From positions 1 through 25,207 of the forward strand of contig JAILJL010000061.1 of assembly GCA_024694785.1 (NCBI GenBank): a stretch of DNA of 25,207 nucleotides, read 5' to 3'. How positions within the stretch are numbered: the stretch's first letter is position 1; the number at the start of each line of letters is the position of its first letter. The position numbers were made by a program, and so were the translations under genes. This stretch comes from Lachnospiraceae bacterium. GTDB taxonomy: Bacteria; Bacillota; Clostridia; Lachnospirales; Lachnospiraceae. This document shows, piece by piece, positions 13,482 to 22,340 of this stretch. The notes below the pieces were generated by a model. That model made no database searches, was not told the DNA's origin, and saw only the letters and a list, made by a program, of their open reading frames with translations.

Positions 13482-15353
13482 CTACTTACCATCTTCTTTA
13501 ATCGTATATGACGGCACGATAGCCTGAACCATATGTCTCATATCTCCGGTCTCTTTCTCAGCCGCAGTATGCAATTCATTCAATGCCTCATAGAATTTCT
13601 TCTCATCAAACTCAAGCGGCTTGCCGATAAAGATAAGATTATTGTCTGTCTTCTCAAGACCTTCTTCCGCCTTAAGACATTCCTCATAAAGCTTCTCGCC
13701 CGGGCGAAGTCCCGTATATACAATCGGAATATCTATCTCAGGCTCGTACCCCGATAACTTAATAAGATTACGCGCAAGGTCGTCGATCTTAACCGGCTCT
13801 CCCATATCAAGGACGAATATCTCTCCGCCCTTTGCATAGGCTCCTGCCTGTAAAACAAGTGATACCGCTTCCGGAATCGTCATGAAATATCTGATTATAT
13901 TCCTGTCGGTTACCGTTACAGGTCCGCCTTCCGCTATCTGCTTCTTAAAAAGCGGAATTACGGAACCATTCGATCCAAGAACATTGCCGAATCTAACCGC
14001 CACATACGATGTCTCCGGGTATTTACGCTCCATAGACTGTATGACCATCTCGCAGATGCGCTTGGATGCGCCCATTATATTGGTCGGATTAACGGCCTTA
14101 TCAGTCGAGATAAGAACCATCTTCTGCGTACCATATGTTGCAGCAGCCTTGGCCACATTGTACGTTCCAAATACATTATTCTTGATTGCCTCATTCGGAG
14201 AATCCTCCATAAGCGGAACATGCTTATGCGCAGCCGCATGGAACACTATTTCAGGTCTATATTCCTCGAATATCGAATTAACACGATTAACATTACGAAC
14301 AGAACCTATAAGCGTCGCCAGATTAAGCTCCGGATACTTCTTACGCAACTCAAGCTGAATACTATATGTCGAATTCTCATATATATCAAATATAATAAGC
14401 TGCTTAGGTCCATGTGCGGCAATCTGCCGGCATAGCTCTGAACCGATAGAACCGCCGCCACCCGTTACCATTACGACTCTGTCCTTAATGTATCCTATAA
14501 GCTCCTCGATATTAACCTTAACCTGGTCGCGTCCGAGTAAATCTTCAATCTCTACATCACGAAGAGCGGACACCTTAACCTTCTCATTGATAATCTGCGC
14601 CATTGAAGGTAAGATTCTAAGTCTGCATCCCGTATTCTTACATATCTCAAGGATCGCCCTTCTTCTTGACGGAGGGAGATTCGGAATCGCGATGAAAATC
14701 TCCTGAATCTTGTACTTCTCAGCCGCCCACGGAATCCTTGTATCATTACCTACAATCGGAACGCCAAGAATAGAGCTTCCTATCTTCTTCGGATTCGCAT
14801 CAATTACACACTTGACACGATTCTTGATAAGACGGCTGCCCTTAATATCCTTGATAAGGTAGCTTGCGGAATCACCCGCACCTATAACCATAGTAGGAAT
14901 AACTGTCTTGGAAAAATCACCGTGGAGATTATTACGGATGATCCTAAGCCCTCTGTAAGAGAACCGGCTGAGCGCAATCATCATGGTGATATAGAAAAAA
15001 TAAATAACATAATAAGAACGCGGCATATGAATCTCAAGCATTACCATACCTGCAATCTGCAAAAGCGCAGATATGCCGCATGCCAATACAACACTTACAA
15101 GCTCCTGAATGGATGCATACTGCCACAAGGAGCTATAGAGTCTAAATGCAAAGAAGATTACAAGCGTTACCGCGATATTGATAAACAGATAGCTGTTTAA
15201 CGACTTACCCAGTCCCTTTTCCACGTTCTTCATCGTGAACTCGAAGCGGGTAATAAGAGCCATATACATAGAAAAGGCGATTGCCAGTATATCATATACA
15301 AGAAATGCCAATCGCCTTAATAGTTTTGAATAATCCTCGATAATCCTCATCAT
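13482..15353 (-). CDS. membrane NDP-sugar 4,6-dehydratase/epimerase, PglF/WbpM/CapD family
   Basis: The 623-residue protein is of the long, membrane-bound type. About four N-terminal membrane helices span residues 13-130, a first Rossmann-like domain starts at about 152 (PTMVIGAGDSASYLIKDI), and the catalytic short-chain dehydrogenase domain starts at about 290. The NAD motif is VTGGGGSIGSE (296-306). The active-site region is VLISTDKAVNPTNIMGASKR (413-432), where the usual YxxxK is MxxxK (Met427, Lys431), a known feature of this family. FHAAAHKHVPLME is also typical. Such enzymes make UDP-4-keto-6-deoxy sugars for protein glycans, capsule or O-antigen. Start ATG at 15353 has AGGGG 7 bases upstream. 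It heads the operon and has a good promoter. Substrate is inferred to be UDP-GlcNAc. Confidence 0.9.
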   Translation of the reverse strand: MMRIIEDYSKLLRRLAFLVYDILAIAFSMYMALITRFEFTMKNVEKGLGKSLNSYLFINIAVTLVIFFAFRLYSSLWQYASIQELVSVVLACGISALLQIAGMVMLEIHMPRSYYVIYFFYITMMIALSRFSYRGLRIIRNNLHGDFSKTVIPTMVIGAGDSASYLIKDIKGSRLIKNRVKCVIDANPKKIGSSILGVPIVGNDTRIPWAAEKYKIQEIFIAIPNLPPSRRRAILEICKNTGCRLRILPSMAQIINEKVKVSALRDVEIEDLLGRDQVKVNIEELIGYIKDRVVMVTGGGGSIGSELCRQIAAHGPKQLIIFDIYENSTYSIQLELRKKYPELNLATLIGSVRNVNRVNSIFEEYRPEIVFHAAAHKHVPLMEDSPNEAIKNNVFGTYNVAKAAATYGTQKMVLISTDKAVNPTNIMGASKRICEMVIQSMERKYPETSYVAVRFGNVLGSNGSVIPLFKKQIAEGGPVTVTDRNIIRYFMTIPEAVSLVLQAGAYAKGGEIFVLDMGEPVKIDDLARNLIKLSGYEPEIDIPIVYTGLRPGEKLYEECLKAEEGLEKTDNNLIFIGKPLEFDEKKFYEALNELHTAAEKETGDMRHMVQAIVPSYTIKEDGK

Positions 15354-15428
15354 CGTATGTCCCCTGCCGAATAATTGATCTGTCCTAAAAGCTCCAATAA
15401 TGCCTACTCTCTCACTATTGACAGAATA

Positions 15429-15457
15429 ATTATATCACAGATTATACCTATATACAA
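15429..15457 (-). promoter_or_regulatory. promoter of the polysaccharide operon (extended -10)
   Basis: On the minus strand TTGTAT (15452-15457), a 17-base spacer, and a perfect TATAAT (15429-15434) preceded by TG one base away, an extended -10. It is about 75 bases upstream of the dehydratase start and just downstream of the preceding surface-protein gene. Confidence 0.65.
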
Positions 15458-15461
15458 ATGA

Positions 15462-17315
15462 TTATCGCACCCTTATGCCCTTAACGGCAGTCCATGAGGA
15501 GTACACTCTCTTGCCCGTCGAATCAAGCTTCCATGCTCTTACTCTGAAGTAATAAGATCTGCCTGATATAAGAGAATTAAATACTCTCGACGCCTTACTT
15601 GCAGGGAATATACTACTGTCAGTCATATTCCTCGATGAAGAAACTTCTATCTGATAGGCCGTAGCACCGGACTTAGGTGCGGTCCAGGATACCGTTACAC
15701 ACTTTCTGTATCTTGACGTAAGCTTAAGCGAAGTAGGCTTATTAACCGTAACCTTGGTCCAATGAGCATAAAGCGTTATATTACCTTCACCGATAGTTGT
15801 CGAATAATATCTCTTGCCTTCCTTCTTATCGTCATACCAGCCCGCAAACTTATAGCCGGCGCGAACCGCATCTGATGCAAGCTTACCCACTTCTTCACCC
15901 ATGACGTAAGCCTTATACTTCGTAGTCATAGTTCCGCCGTTAGGGTCGTAATATATGGTCGCATTAACGATTCCGTGCTTTAATATGACATTGGAATTTG
16001 CTGACTTTGTCTCAACAATTGTCTTAGCATTCTCCTCGGTGCATTCGTCGCGATAACGCACCACGATCTCTGCGCCCGGATTGGTCGCTGCGTTAAGGAA
16101 GCACTCCTTCGAGCCCGTAACTTTAGCTGCAAAAGTCATCTCTGTCGATAAAACCTTACAATTCGTGAACATGTTATCGACCTTCGCGCATACCGCAAGG
16201 TCCCAGGCAGCAAGATTTACCAGTTCGAGCTTTTCGCAATTGTGGAACATCTTGCTTGTATCCGTAACGCGCCGCACATTAAAGTCATCGAGAATGATGC
16301 TCTTTAAATTAATACAGTTAAAGAACATCTCGGACATATCCGTTACGTTGTGGGTATCGAACTTCTTTAAGTTAAGAGTAGTAAGTCCCTTGCAGCCTGC
16401 GAACATGCCCTTCATATTCTGAACGGAGCTTGTATCAAAGCCATCAAGTGCAAGATCCGTAAGCTTCTCGCAACCGCTGAACATGTTCTTCATATTAATA
16501 ACATTGCTCGTATCGATCTTGGCAAAATATATTTTCGACATGGCGCGGCAATTCTCGAAGAGGCTCTCCATCGACACAACTCTGCTGGTATCCCAGGTGC
16601 TGATGGCAATTGAAGTCAGATTGGTGCAGTTTTTCAACATGCCGTCCATATAATTTAGATTCGGCGTCTTCCAGTTACTGATATACAGATTCTTCATATT
16701 GCAGCCGAGGAACATCTCCGTCATGTTGCGGACATTGCTCACATCGAATCCCTGCACATCAAATGTCGAGAGAGACGTACAACCTGCAAACATACGCTTC
16801 ATATTGGTAACTCTTGAAGTATTGAACTTAGTCGTAAGCTTGACAAGTCCGGAGCAATTCTCAAATAAGCCCTCCATGTCGGTTACATTGCCCGTATACC
16901 AACTTCCCGACGTAACTTCCTTAAGGGCTGTACAGCCCGAGAACATATAGCTCATATCAGTTACTGTACTCATGGAGAACCCGGTCGTGTCTATGGATTC
17001 AAGGTTATTAAGCCCGTAAAAAAGATATGACGCATCGGTCATTCCGGTTATTCTGATCTTGGCACTCTTAATATCCTTGGCGCTATTTAACCAAGGTATG
17101 CCCGTCTTTCCATTATGATTCTTGATATTGCCGTTACCGGATACCGTAAGACATCCCTTCGTATCAATCTCCCATACAAGGTCATCCACCTTACCGCCTT
17201 TATTGGCTGCATGAACAATCGGCGTTATCCCTTCCGGGAAAAAGCACGGCACCACTATATTAATTAAGAGCAACGCTATCATAAGCGCTCCTATGAATTT
17301 ACAAATCCTTTTCAT
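15462..17315 (-). CDS. secreted BspA-like leucine-rich repeat protein with InlB B-repeat and fibronectin III domain
   Basis: The 617-residue protein has a signal peptide (hydrophobic core residues 8-26, likely cut after VHA36). A block of about twelve BspA-type (Treponema/Bacteroides-like) leucine-rich repeats of 24-26 residues follows, about 93-405, with the pattern T-x-M-x-x-M-F-x-x-C-x-x-L. Next come an InlB B-repeat (about 454-522; YYDPNGGTMT, AGYKFAGWYDD, ITLYAHW) and a C-terminal fibronectin III domain (about 525-617). BspA-like LRR proteins are associated with adhesion to host or bacterial surfaces; the InlB repeat is a stalk-like module. No LPxTG, lipobox or S-layer motif is present, so attachment is unexplained. 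The ATG at 17313-17315 has AAAGGAG 8 bases upstream; an in-frame GTG at 17321 is too close to that site. A plausible promoter is just upstream. Confidence 0.9.
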   Translation of the reverse strand: MKRICKFIGALMIALLLINIVVPCFFPEGITPIVHAANKGGKVDDLVWEIDTKGCLTVSGNGNIKNHNGKTGIPWLNSAKDIKSAKIRITGMTDASYLFYGLNNLESIDTTGFSMSTVTDMSYMFSGCTALKEVTSGSWYTGNVTDMEGLFENCSGLVKLTTKFNTSRVTNMKRMFAGCTSLSTFDVQGFDVSNVRNMTEMFLGCNMKNLYISNWKTPNLNYMDGMLKNCTNLTSIAISTWDTSRVVSMESLFENCRAMSKIYFAKIDTSNVINMKNMFSGCEKLTDLALDGFDTSSVQNMKGMFAGCKGLTTLNLKKFDTHNVTDMSEMFFNCINLKSIILDDFNVRRVTDTSKMFHNCEKLELVNLAAWDLAVCAKVDNMFTNCKVLSTEMTFAAKVTGSKECFLNAATNPGAEIVVRYRDECTEENAKTIVETKSANSNVILKHGIVNATIYYDPNGGTMTTKYKAYVMGEEVGKLASDAVRAGYKFAGWYDDKKEGKRYYSTTIGEGNITLYAHWTKVTVNKPTSLKLTSRYRKCVTVSWTAPKSGATAYQIEVSSSRNMTDSSIFPASKASRVFNSLISGRSYYFRVRAWKLDSTGKRVYSSWTAVKGIRVR

Positions 17316-17349
17316 TGACACGACTCCTTTCGGAAGTATACCTACTTAC

Positions 17350-17378
17350 ACTATATGATATATTTCGGCATTTGATAA
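17350..17378 (-). promoter_or_regulatory. candidate promoter of the BspA-like gene
   Basis: On the minus strand TTATCA (17373-17378), a 17-base spacer, then TATAGT (17350-17355), 35 bases before the start codon. The -35 element overlaps the left candidate end of the IS3-type element, so the insertion may have supplied it. Consensus match only. Confidence 0.4.
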
Positions 17379-18965
17379 GCGGTAATTTAGTCTTATTTTC
17401 GATATTTTTAAATTACTCCTTCCTTAAGCCGATACTGCAAAGGACTCATTCCGCCGAGAGTTTCCTTAATCCTTCCTGCCGCGTACCAATACATATACCC
17501 GTTGATAATCTCGGTAAATTTCTTAATAGACACCCCTACCCAGGAACGATTATAGAACACTTCCCTCTTAAGCATTCCGAAAAAGGCTTCACACATAGAA
17601 TTATCCGCGGTGCATCCTTTCTTCGACATAGACCTTACAAGACCTGCACCTTCGACCTTTTTAATCCATTTGATATCTCTATAATGCCAACCGCGATCGG
17701 AATGAATAATCGGCTTCTCCTCATTTCTCAAAGTAAAAAGTGCACCCTTAAGCATATTGGAGACAAGAGCAAATGAAGGCGAAGTCCCGATTGACCAAGC
17801 AACAGGCATACCGTCATAGCAATCGATAACCGGCGAGAGATATACCTTGCCCGCCGGAATGCCGAATTCCGTTATGTCTGTAAGCCATTTCTCATTCGGC
17901 CTATCTGCGGTAAAATCTCTATTCACTACGTTCTCCGGCGCGATAGATAATTCGCCGCGGTAAGAACTATACTTCTTATCTGTACTTCTTGCAATAAGCT
18001 TCTCTTCCGACATAAGACGTCTTATAAGCCTCGCTGAGTACTTTCTTCCATCTGCTTTCTTAACACATTCCCTGATCCTCCTATATCCATATGTCATATA
18101 AGATTCAACGAATGCTATCTTGATGCGCTCTTTGAGACTCTCGTAGTTATCAGGCCTCTCCTTAATTCGTTTAGTGTACATATATGTGCTCTTGGCCATA
18201 CCGACTTCCATTAATATCTCTTTTAATGTATATCTGGCACGAATGGCATCAATCACAGTAACCTTCTCCATGTTGGTAAGATTATCAGGACTGATGCCAT
18301 TATCTTTTTTTAATACCTTAACCATCTCCTCCAGAATATCGCGTTCCAGCCGGAGCCTATATATCTCTGCCCTTAGCGAATCCCGCTCATATATATCGCT
18401 TGAGGTCTCATTAACTATATCTTCATTAACCTGCGGGCGATTCGATATCGGCGCTATTTTCTTCACCCAGGAATAGATTGCGGCGCGGCTTACATTATAC
18501 TTATCGGCAATCTCGGTAACACTCATGTTACCCGTATAATAATCGGTTATAGCTTTTAACTTGGTATCACTGTCGGCCGGATTCTCCGGACGTCTCGTCT
18601 TCTTATCGGCAAATACCTCAGGTCGCCTCTCTTCTATCCATTTCTTGAGAATCGGACGACTAGGGTAGTGAAGATGCCTTATAGTCTCGGATATATTGCC
18701 GCACCTATTATAATAACGGATTGCGCGCCTCTTCTCCTCCTTGGTGTACTTATCACTCCGCTTCATAGATTCTCTAAGCTCGGATGTCTGTGCATATTCC
18801 TCATACCAGGCACGAAGAGATGAGTACTGGCCGGGATAGCCAAGCTTCCTTCTCACGGTTGCAAAACTAAATCCACAATCAATGTACAACTTAACCGCTT
18901 CCATACGTTCTTCATAAGAATACATAAAATCAGCCTCCTTAATCAAACCGCTTTGACGAGTTGCC
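17367..18965 (-). mobile_element. IS3-family insertion sequence (ends approximate)
   Basis: The element is defined by its transposase gene. The best candidate terminal inverted repeats are imperfect: 17367-17383 (GGCA...AAGCGGT) and, on the opposite strand, 18965-18947 (GGCA...AAGCGGT), with two bases of length difference between the shared blocks. I could not find a convincing 3-4 base target duplication. The insertion lies between two secreted-protein genes on the same strand, and the terminator of the right-hand gene (19008-19039) is outside it. The presence of an IS is well supported; the boundaries are not. Confidence 0.45.
17408..18925 (-). CDS. IS3-family transposase, single fused ORF
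   Basis: This 505-residue DDE transposase moves its own element by the IS3 copy-out route. Three helix-turn-helix units lie in the N-terminal half (about residues 4-42, 62-98 and 119-156), followed by a leucine-zipper-like helix (180-207). Then come an IS150-type HTH_21 region (265-310) and the rve integrase core with D350 (WLTDITEF), D410 (IIHSDRGWHY) and E446 (DNSMCEAFFG), 35 residues after D410. All three catalytic residues are present and the frame is intact, so it may be active. Most IS3 members make OrfAB by a -1 frameshift; here orfA and orfB are one continuous frame. Start ATG at 18923-18925 with AAGGAGG 8 bases upstream. It is probably transcribed from within the element. Confidence 0.93.
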   Translation of the reverse strand: MYSYEERMEAVKLYIDCGFSFATVRRKLGYPGQYSSLRAWYEEYAQTSELRESMKRSDKYTKEEKRRAIRYYNRCGNISETIRHLHYPSRPILKKWIEERRPEVFADKKTRRPENPADSDTKLKAITDYYTGNMSVTEIADKYNVSRAAIYSWVKKIAPISNRPQVNEDIVNETSSDIYERDSLRAEIYRLRLERDILEEMVKVLKKDNGISPDNLTNMEKVTVIDAIRARYTLKEILMEVGMAKSTYMYTKRIKERPDNYESLKERIKIAFVESYMTYGYRRIRECVKKADGRKYSARLIRRLMSEEKLIARSTDKKYSSYRGELSIAPENVVNRDFTADRPNEKWLTDITEFGIPAGKVYLSPVIDCYDGMPVAWSIGTSPSFALVSNMLKGALFTLRNEEKPIIHSDRGWHYRDIKWIKKVEGAGLVRSMSKKGCTADNSMCEAFFGMLKREVFYNRSWVGVSIKKFTEIINGYMYWYAAGRIKETLGGMSPLQYRLKEGVI

Positions 18966-19007
18966 CTTCTATACTAGCATTTCTTTATGTCTTTTCTATA
19001 GAGTTAA

Positions 19008-19039
19008 AAAGGGTTGCTTATTAATTTAAGCAACCCTTT
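19008..19039 (-). terminator. rho-independent terminator of the large secreted-protein gene
   Basis: A perfect 13-bp stem (AAAGGGTTGCTTA / TAAGCAACCCTTT) with a 6-base loop, followed on the minus strand by TTAACTC after the T-rich arm end, starting about 22 bases after the stop of the 1066-residue gene. Confidence 0.85.
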
Positions 19040-19060
19040 AAATCGTCTATAAACGATATT

Positions 19061-22000
19061 CTATTTTACTTTAACCTTAACCACTTTGCTCCAGTTACCA
19101 TATACTCTCAAGCCTGTTGAATCATAACGATATGCTCTGACTCTTAAGTAGTAGTTCTTATTAGAATTAAGATCCATAAAAGTTCTGATCTTAATCTTAC
19201 CTACATCTTCAGGATTCGACCACTTCTTGCCGTCTGTTGAGATTATAGTCTCGAATCCGTTATATAAGGTCTTAATGTTATCCCACTTATAGGTTATCGT
19301 ACCCTTGGAATAAGACTTAGCGGATACATCCCAGCAGATACCTGTAAATGTCTTAAGCCAATGTGCATAGAGGGTTACATTACCTTTACAGATCGAATCT
19401 GCCCATACACGGTTATAAGCATCATAGTTGGTACCGTTATCAAGATACCAGCCTGCAAAAAAGTAACCTTCTCTATAGATCTTAGCAGGATCATAACCGA
19501 ATCCGTAAGCGCCATTCTTCTTAACCTTCATGGTCTTCTCACCAAGGTAAGTACCACCATTGGCGTCGAAGGTTACGGTAACCGTTCCTTCTCCAACCTT
19601 AATCGTAACAAGTACAAGGTTTCTTGCTTCACCACCGAACTTCGTAAGATCTACATTGCCATACATGCTGAAGGTCTGGGCCTCTGTATTGTTAGGATTG
19701 TAACCCTTGTCACCAGGGAACTGAGCTACAAACTGATCATAGAAGGTAGAATACTGCTGTGAAGACGACGGCATAAATGTTGGTTTAACGACTACACTTT
19801 CCTTAGTTCCATCCGTAAATGTCACCACTACCCTCTGTTCAGCATTTATTTTATTTTTAAATACCTCCGCAGAAACACCATTATCAATGTTAATTATAAC
19901 ATCTCCAATCGATTTAACCTTCTTGGTTGGACACACGCCAAAGCTGTATCTTATAACCATTGTCTGATCTGTCGACGTTGCTATCGCACTTACGCAATAC
20001 TTTGTATCGCCAACGAGCTGTTGAATCGATGCATTTGGACTTTCAATCCATCCCTTACTGCAATTAAGCCGAATCTCGACCTCGTAATGCTTGCCTGCCA
20101 CAAAGGAAGCTCCATTAAACTCTTTACCATCTTCATACCATTTCGTCTGGACAACTGTGGCAAATCTTGCTGACGAATCCGTAAGTGCATAGTTTTTCTG
20201 AACCGTTGCACCGCTTACCGGAGCTTCAAAATTCTTAAAATACATCTTCTTTAATACTGATGAAGACGAAATAAATCCTGTCTGATTCATAATAGTAAAG
20301 AATACATTAGCCGAGAAAAACTTACCATTCTCTTCCGGATAAAGGTAAGACTCTACAATCTCCCCACCTATATTGAATATGGCCTTTGTTCTATTAAGAT
20401 AAAACCCATCACGTCTAGGAATATATATCTTCAACGAATAGGAGCTGCGTCCCAAAAACTTAGAAACACCATTATTATAATCAAATCCCGAATTAGAAGG
20501 CCCCGACCAAAAATAGAAAATCTTCTCTGTATTTGCCGCGGTAATCACTTCTTGCGTAGCATTTCTGTTATATAATATATATGATTTCCATACTTCCTGT
20601 CCTGCAACAGGCTTATTAGGGATAGTGAACGAAATACTTCCACCTGTAATAGTACCCGATTCAGCCTCCTTAGGATTATAGTACTTATATACTATAGGAC
20701 CAGAAATCGGTCCTTCTCCCACTCTCTTTGACCATGCCATGTATACCATAGGTCCATCAATCATAGTACTTTCAATAGAATTGCCCGAAACAGTCGACCC
20801 ATCGGTTAAAAGCGTTGTAGAAAATGGACTAGCTGCCGTCTTACCATCCTTTCCTGTTATACCTGCACAAAGAGCCGTATTCGGTAAATTATTACGCACT
20901 ATAAATTTGCCGTTTGAAAATGTAAATGTTGGATAACCATATGAATATGTTGGATGGAACGATCCGTCTTCAGGAAGTACGTCAACTTTTATTACCCAAT
21001 ATCCCGGTGCTTTTGACTTAACTGCAGTAGGTATATCCGGATTTGTAAATAGATCATACTGATATATACTAAATAAGTTATGATTATCAACGTAATTATA
21101 TCTTGAATTTGACATCAAACTCTTTATAGTTCCAAGCGGATATGCAAGATAACACGGAGTTGATGTTGAAATCTGATCATTTAGTTTATACGCGCTTCCA
21201 TCCGGTTTAAACAACTGCCATCCCGAACGATATGAGCTTGCATCTAATTCCGCAAATCGGATTGCAGTTTCACCCTTAATGCCAACAAAGCAATTAGGAT
21301 GGATAATACCTGTGCAATATTGAAGAATTTCGGATGCAGTTGCGTATGTTTTTCCAGCAGCCAGCTTAAATTCTGCTTCTGTATCAAAAACCAGTTCTGT
21401 GATTGAATTAATCTGATTATTGTAGCCATCTGTAGGTATAAGCCCGGAGACTGTAATTGTAATTTCCTTCTTATTTGAGCCTAATGTACATTTATATTCA
21501 TCAGATAACGAATGCCAAGCATTAATCTCTTCTTTTGTATATTCCCTAAAACAGTATCCGTCCTTGGCAATAAGTTTAACTTCAGCAATGTAGTAAGTAG
21601 TAACACCATCTGCAGTGGCATCAATTCTTGAAACTGATTTTCTACTCTTTCCCTTATCCGCTGAATAATACCAACTTATCTTACTTGCCGTAAACTGGGC
21701 ATTTTTTGAATCCAGTATAATTGCAGTTGTGTCAACTGCATTATTATATACAAGGTTCCATGCAAGGCGATGAATCTGCTCCGATGATATCTGCTTCGGA
21801 TAGCTCTTCAAGGTTGCGGTTATCTTTACTTCCGCATCTTTTACAGTTACTTTTCCGGTAAGATAATCAGGCATTGAAGCATCATATGTCTTTCCATATA
21901 TGCCAATCTTTGCAGATGTCACACCTACAAATGCCGATGCATTTGATGTGTCAAAAGTAATTATCATTGTATAATCGGTGCCTGCTTCAACAACATCGTC

Positions 22001-22261
22001 AGGATCCAGACTATATTTTCCGTTATTAAATGAAAAAGATAAATTACTATATCCTATTGCATTATTTGCAATAGTCATTTTCTTAATTGAAAGTTCGCTT
22101 ACTCTACTGCCAACCTTAAGGCCAAGCGTAGAACCCGTCAATATATCTATGGTTAATTCTTCTGCGGCATTAACATATTTAATGTTAGAAGGTGTCATGA
22201 TCAATGACAAAACCATTGCCACCATAAGAAGAAGAGCTGTCAATTTTTTGAATCTTCCCAT
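19061..22261 (-). CDS. large secreted protein with InlB B-repeat and C-terminal fibronectin III domain
   Basis: The 1066-residue protein starts with a signal peptide (MGRFKK, a hydrophobic core to about residue 22, cut near VNA32). Residues 33-800 are a long beta-rich extracellular region that I cannot assign to a known domain; parts look like repeated Ig-like modules of the pattern WYxxG...F..G..Y.vei. Residues around 800-890 (IGDVIINIDNGVSAEVFKNK and onward) match the equivalent part of the next gene. An InlB B-repeat follows at 896-969 (VTFDANGGTY, GYFFAGWYLDNG, VTLYAHWLK) and a fibronectin III domain at 971-1066, ending VRAYRYDSTGLRVYG. No LPxTG, lipobox, S-layer or choline-binding motif is seen. 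ATG at 22259-22261 has GAGGAG 9 bases upstream. It may share a transcript with the gene at 22341, with a hairpin between them. Function is unknown, probably adhesion or surface coating. Confidence 0.85.
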   Translation of the reverse strand: MGRFKKLTALLLMVAMVLSLIMTPSNIKYVNAAEELTIDILTGSTLGLKVGSRVSELSIKKMTIANNAIGYSNLSFSFNNGKYSLDPDDVVEAGTDYTMIITFDTSNASAFVGVTSAKIGIYGKTYDASMPDYLTGKVTVKDAEVKITATLKSYPKQISSEQIHRLAWNLVYNNAVDTTAIILDSKNAQFTASKISWYYSADKGKSRKSVSRIDATADGVTTYYIAEVKLIAKDGYCFREYTKEEINAWHSLSDEYKCTLGSNKKEITITVSGLIPTDGYNNQINSITELVFDTEAEFKLAAGKTYATASEILQYCTGIIHPNCFVGIKGETAIRFAELDASSYRSGWQLFKPDGSAYKLNDQISTSTPCYLAYPLGTIKSLMSNSRYNYVDNHNLFSIYQYDLFTNPDIPTAVKSKAPGYWVIKVDVLPEDGSFHPTYSYGYPTFTFSNGKFIVRNNLPNTALCAGITGKDGKTAASPFSTTLLTDGSTVSGNSIESTMIDGPMVYMAWSKRVGEGPISGPIVYKYYNPKEAESGTITGGSISFTIPNKPVAGQEVWKSYILYNRNATQEVITAANTEKIFYFWSGPSNSGFDYNNGVSKFLGRSSYSLKIYIPRRDGFYLNRTKAIFNIGGEIVESYLYPEENGKFFSANVFFTIMNQTGFISSSSVLKKMYFKNFEAPVSGATVQKNYALTDSSARFATVVQTKWYEDGKEFNGASFVAGKHYEVEIRLNCSKGWIESPNASIQQLVGDTKYCVSAIATSTDQTMVIRYSFGVCPTKKVKSIGDVIINIDNGVSAEVFKNKINAEQRVVVTFTDGTKESVVVKPTFMPSSSQQYSTFYDQFVAQFPGDKGYNPNNTEAQTFSMYGNVDLTKFGGEARNLVLVTIKVGEGTVTVTFDANGGTYLGEKTMKVKKNGAYGFGYDPAKIYREGYFFAGWYLDNGTNYDAYNRVWADSICKGNVTLYAHWLKTFTGICWDVSAKSYSKGTITYKWDNIKTLYNGFETIISTDGKKWSNPEDVGKIKIRTFMDLNSNKNYYLRVRAYRYDSTGLRVYGNWSKVVKVKVK

Positions 22262-22286
22262 AACTTATTACTCCTCTCTAATATAT

Positions 22287-22320
22287 ATAGACCTCCGCCT
22301 CAGTTGAGGCAGAGGTCTAT
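22287..22320 (-). terminator. intergenic hairpin between two secreted-protein genes
   Basis: A 16-bp stem (ATAGACCTCCGCCTCA / TGAGGCAGAGGTCTAT, one position G-U on the minus-strand RNA) with a 2-base loop. The minus-strand tail is AT-rich (ATATATTAG) rather than a T run, so it may be a weak terminator, an attenuator or an mRNA-processing/stabilising hairpin just ahead of the next ribosome binding site. Confidence 0.6.
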
Positions 22321-22340
22321 AAGAAACTTACTTAGAACGA

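Noticed and set aside
15462..17315. CRISPR or DNA-level tandem array in the LRR gene
   Set aside because: The periodicity is at protein level (24-26 residues); the DNA units are divergent and in frame, as expected for leucine-rich repeats.
17316..17407. Target-site duplication flanking the IS3 element
   Set aside because: Without secure terminal repeats, any 3-4 base match is expected by chance, so none is claimed.
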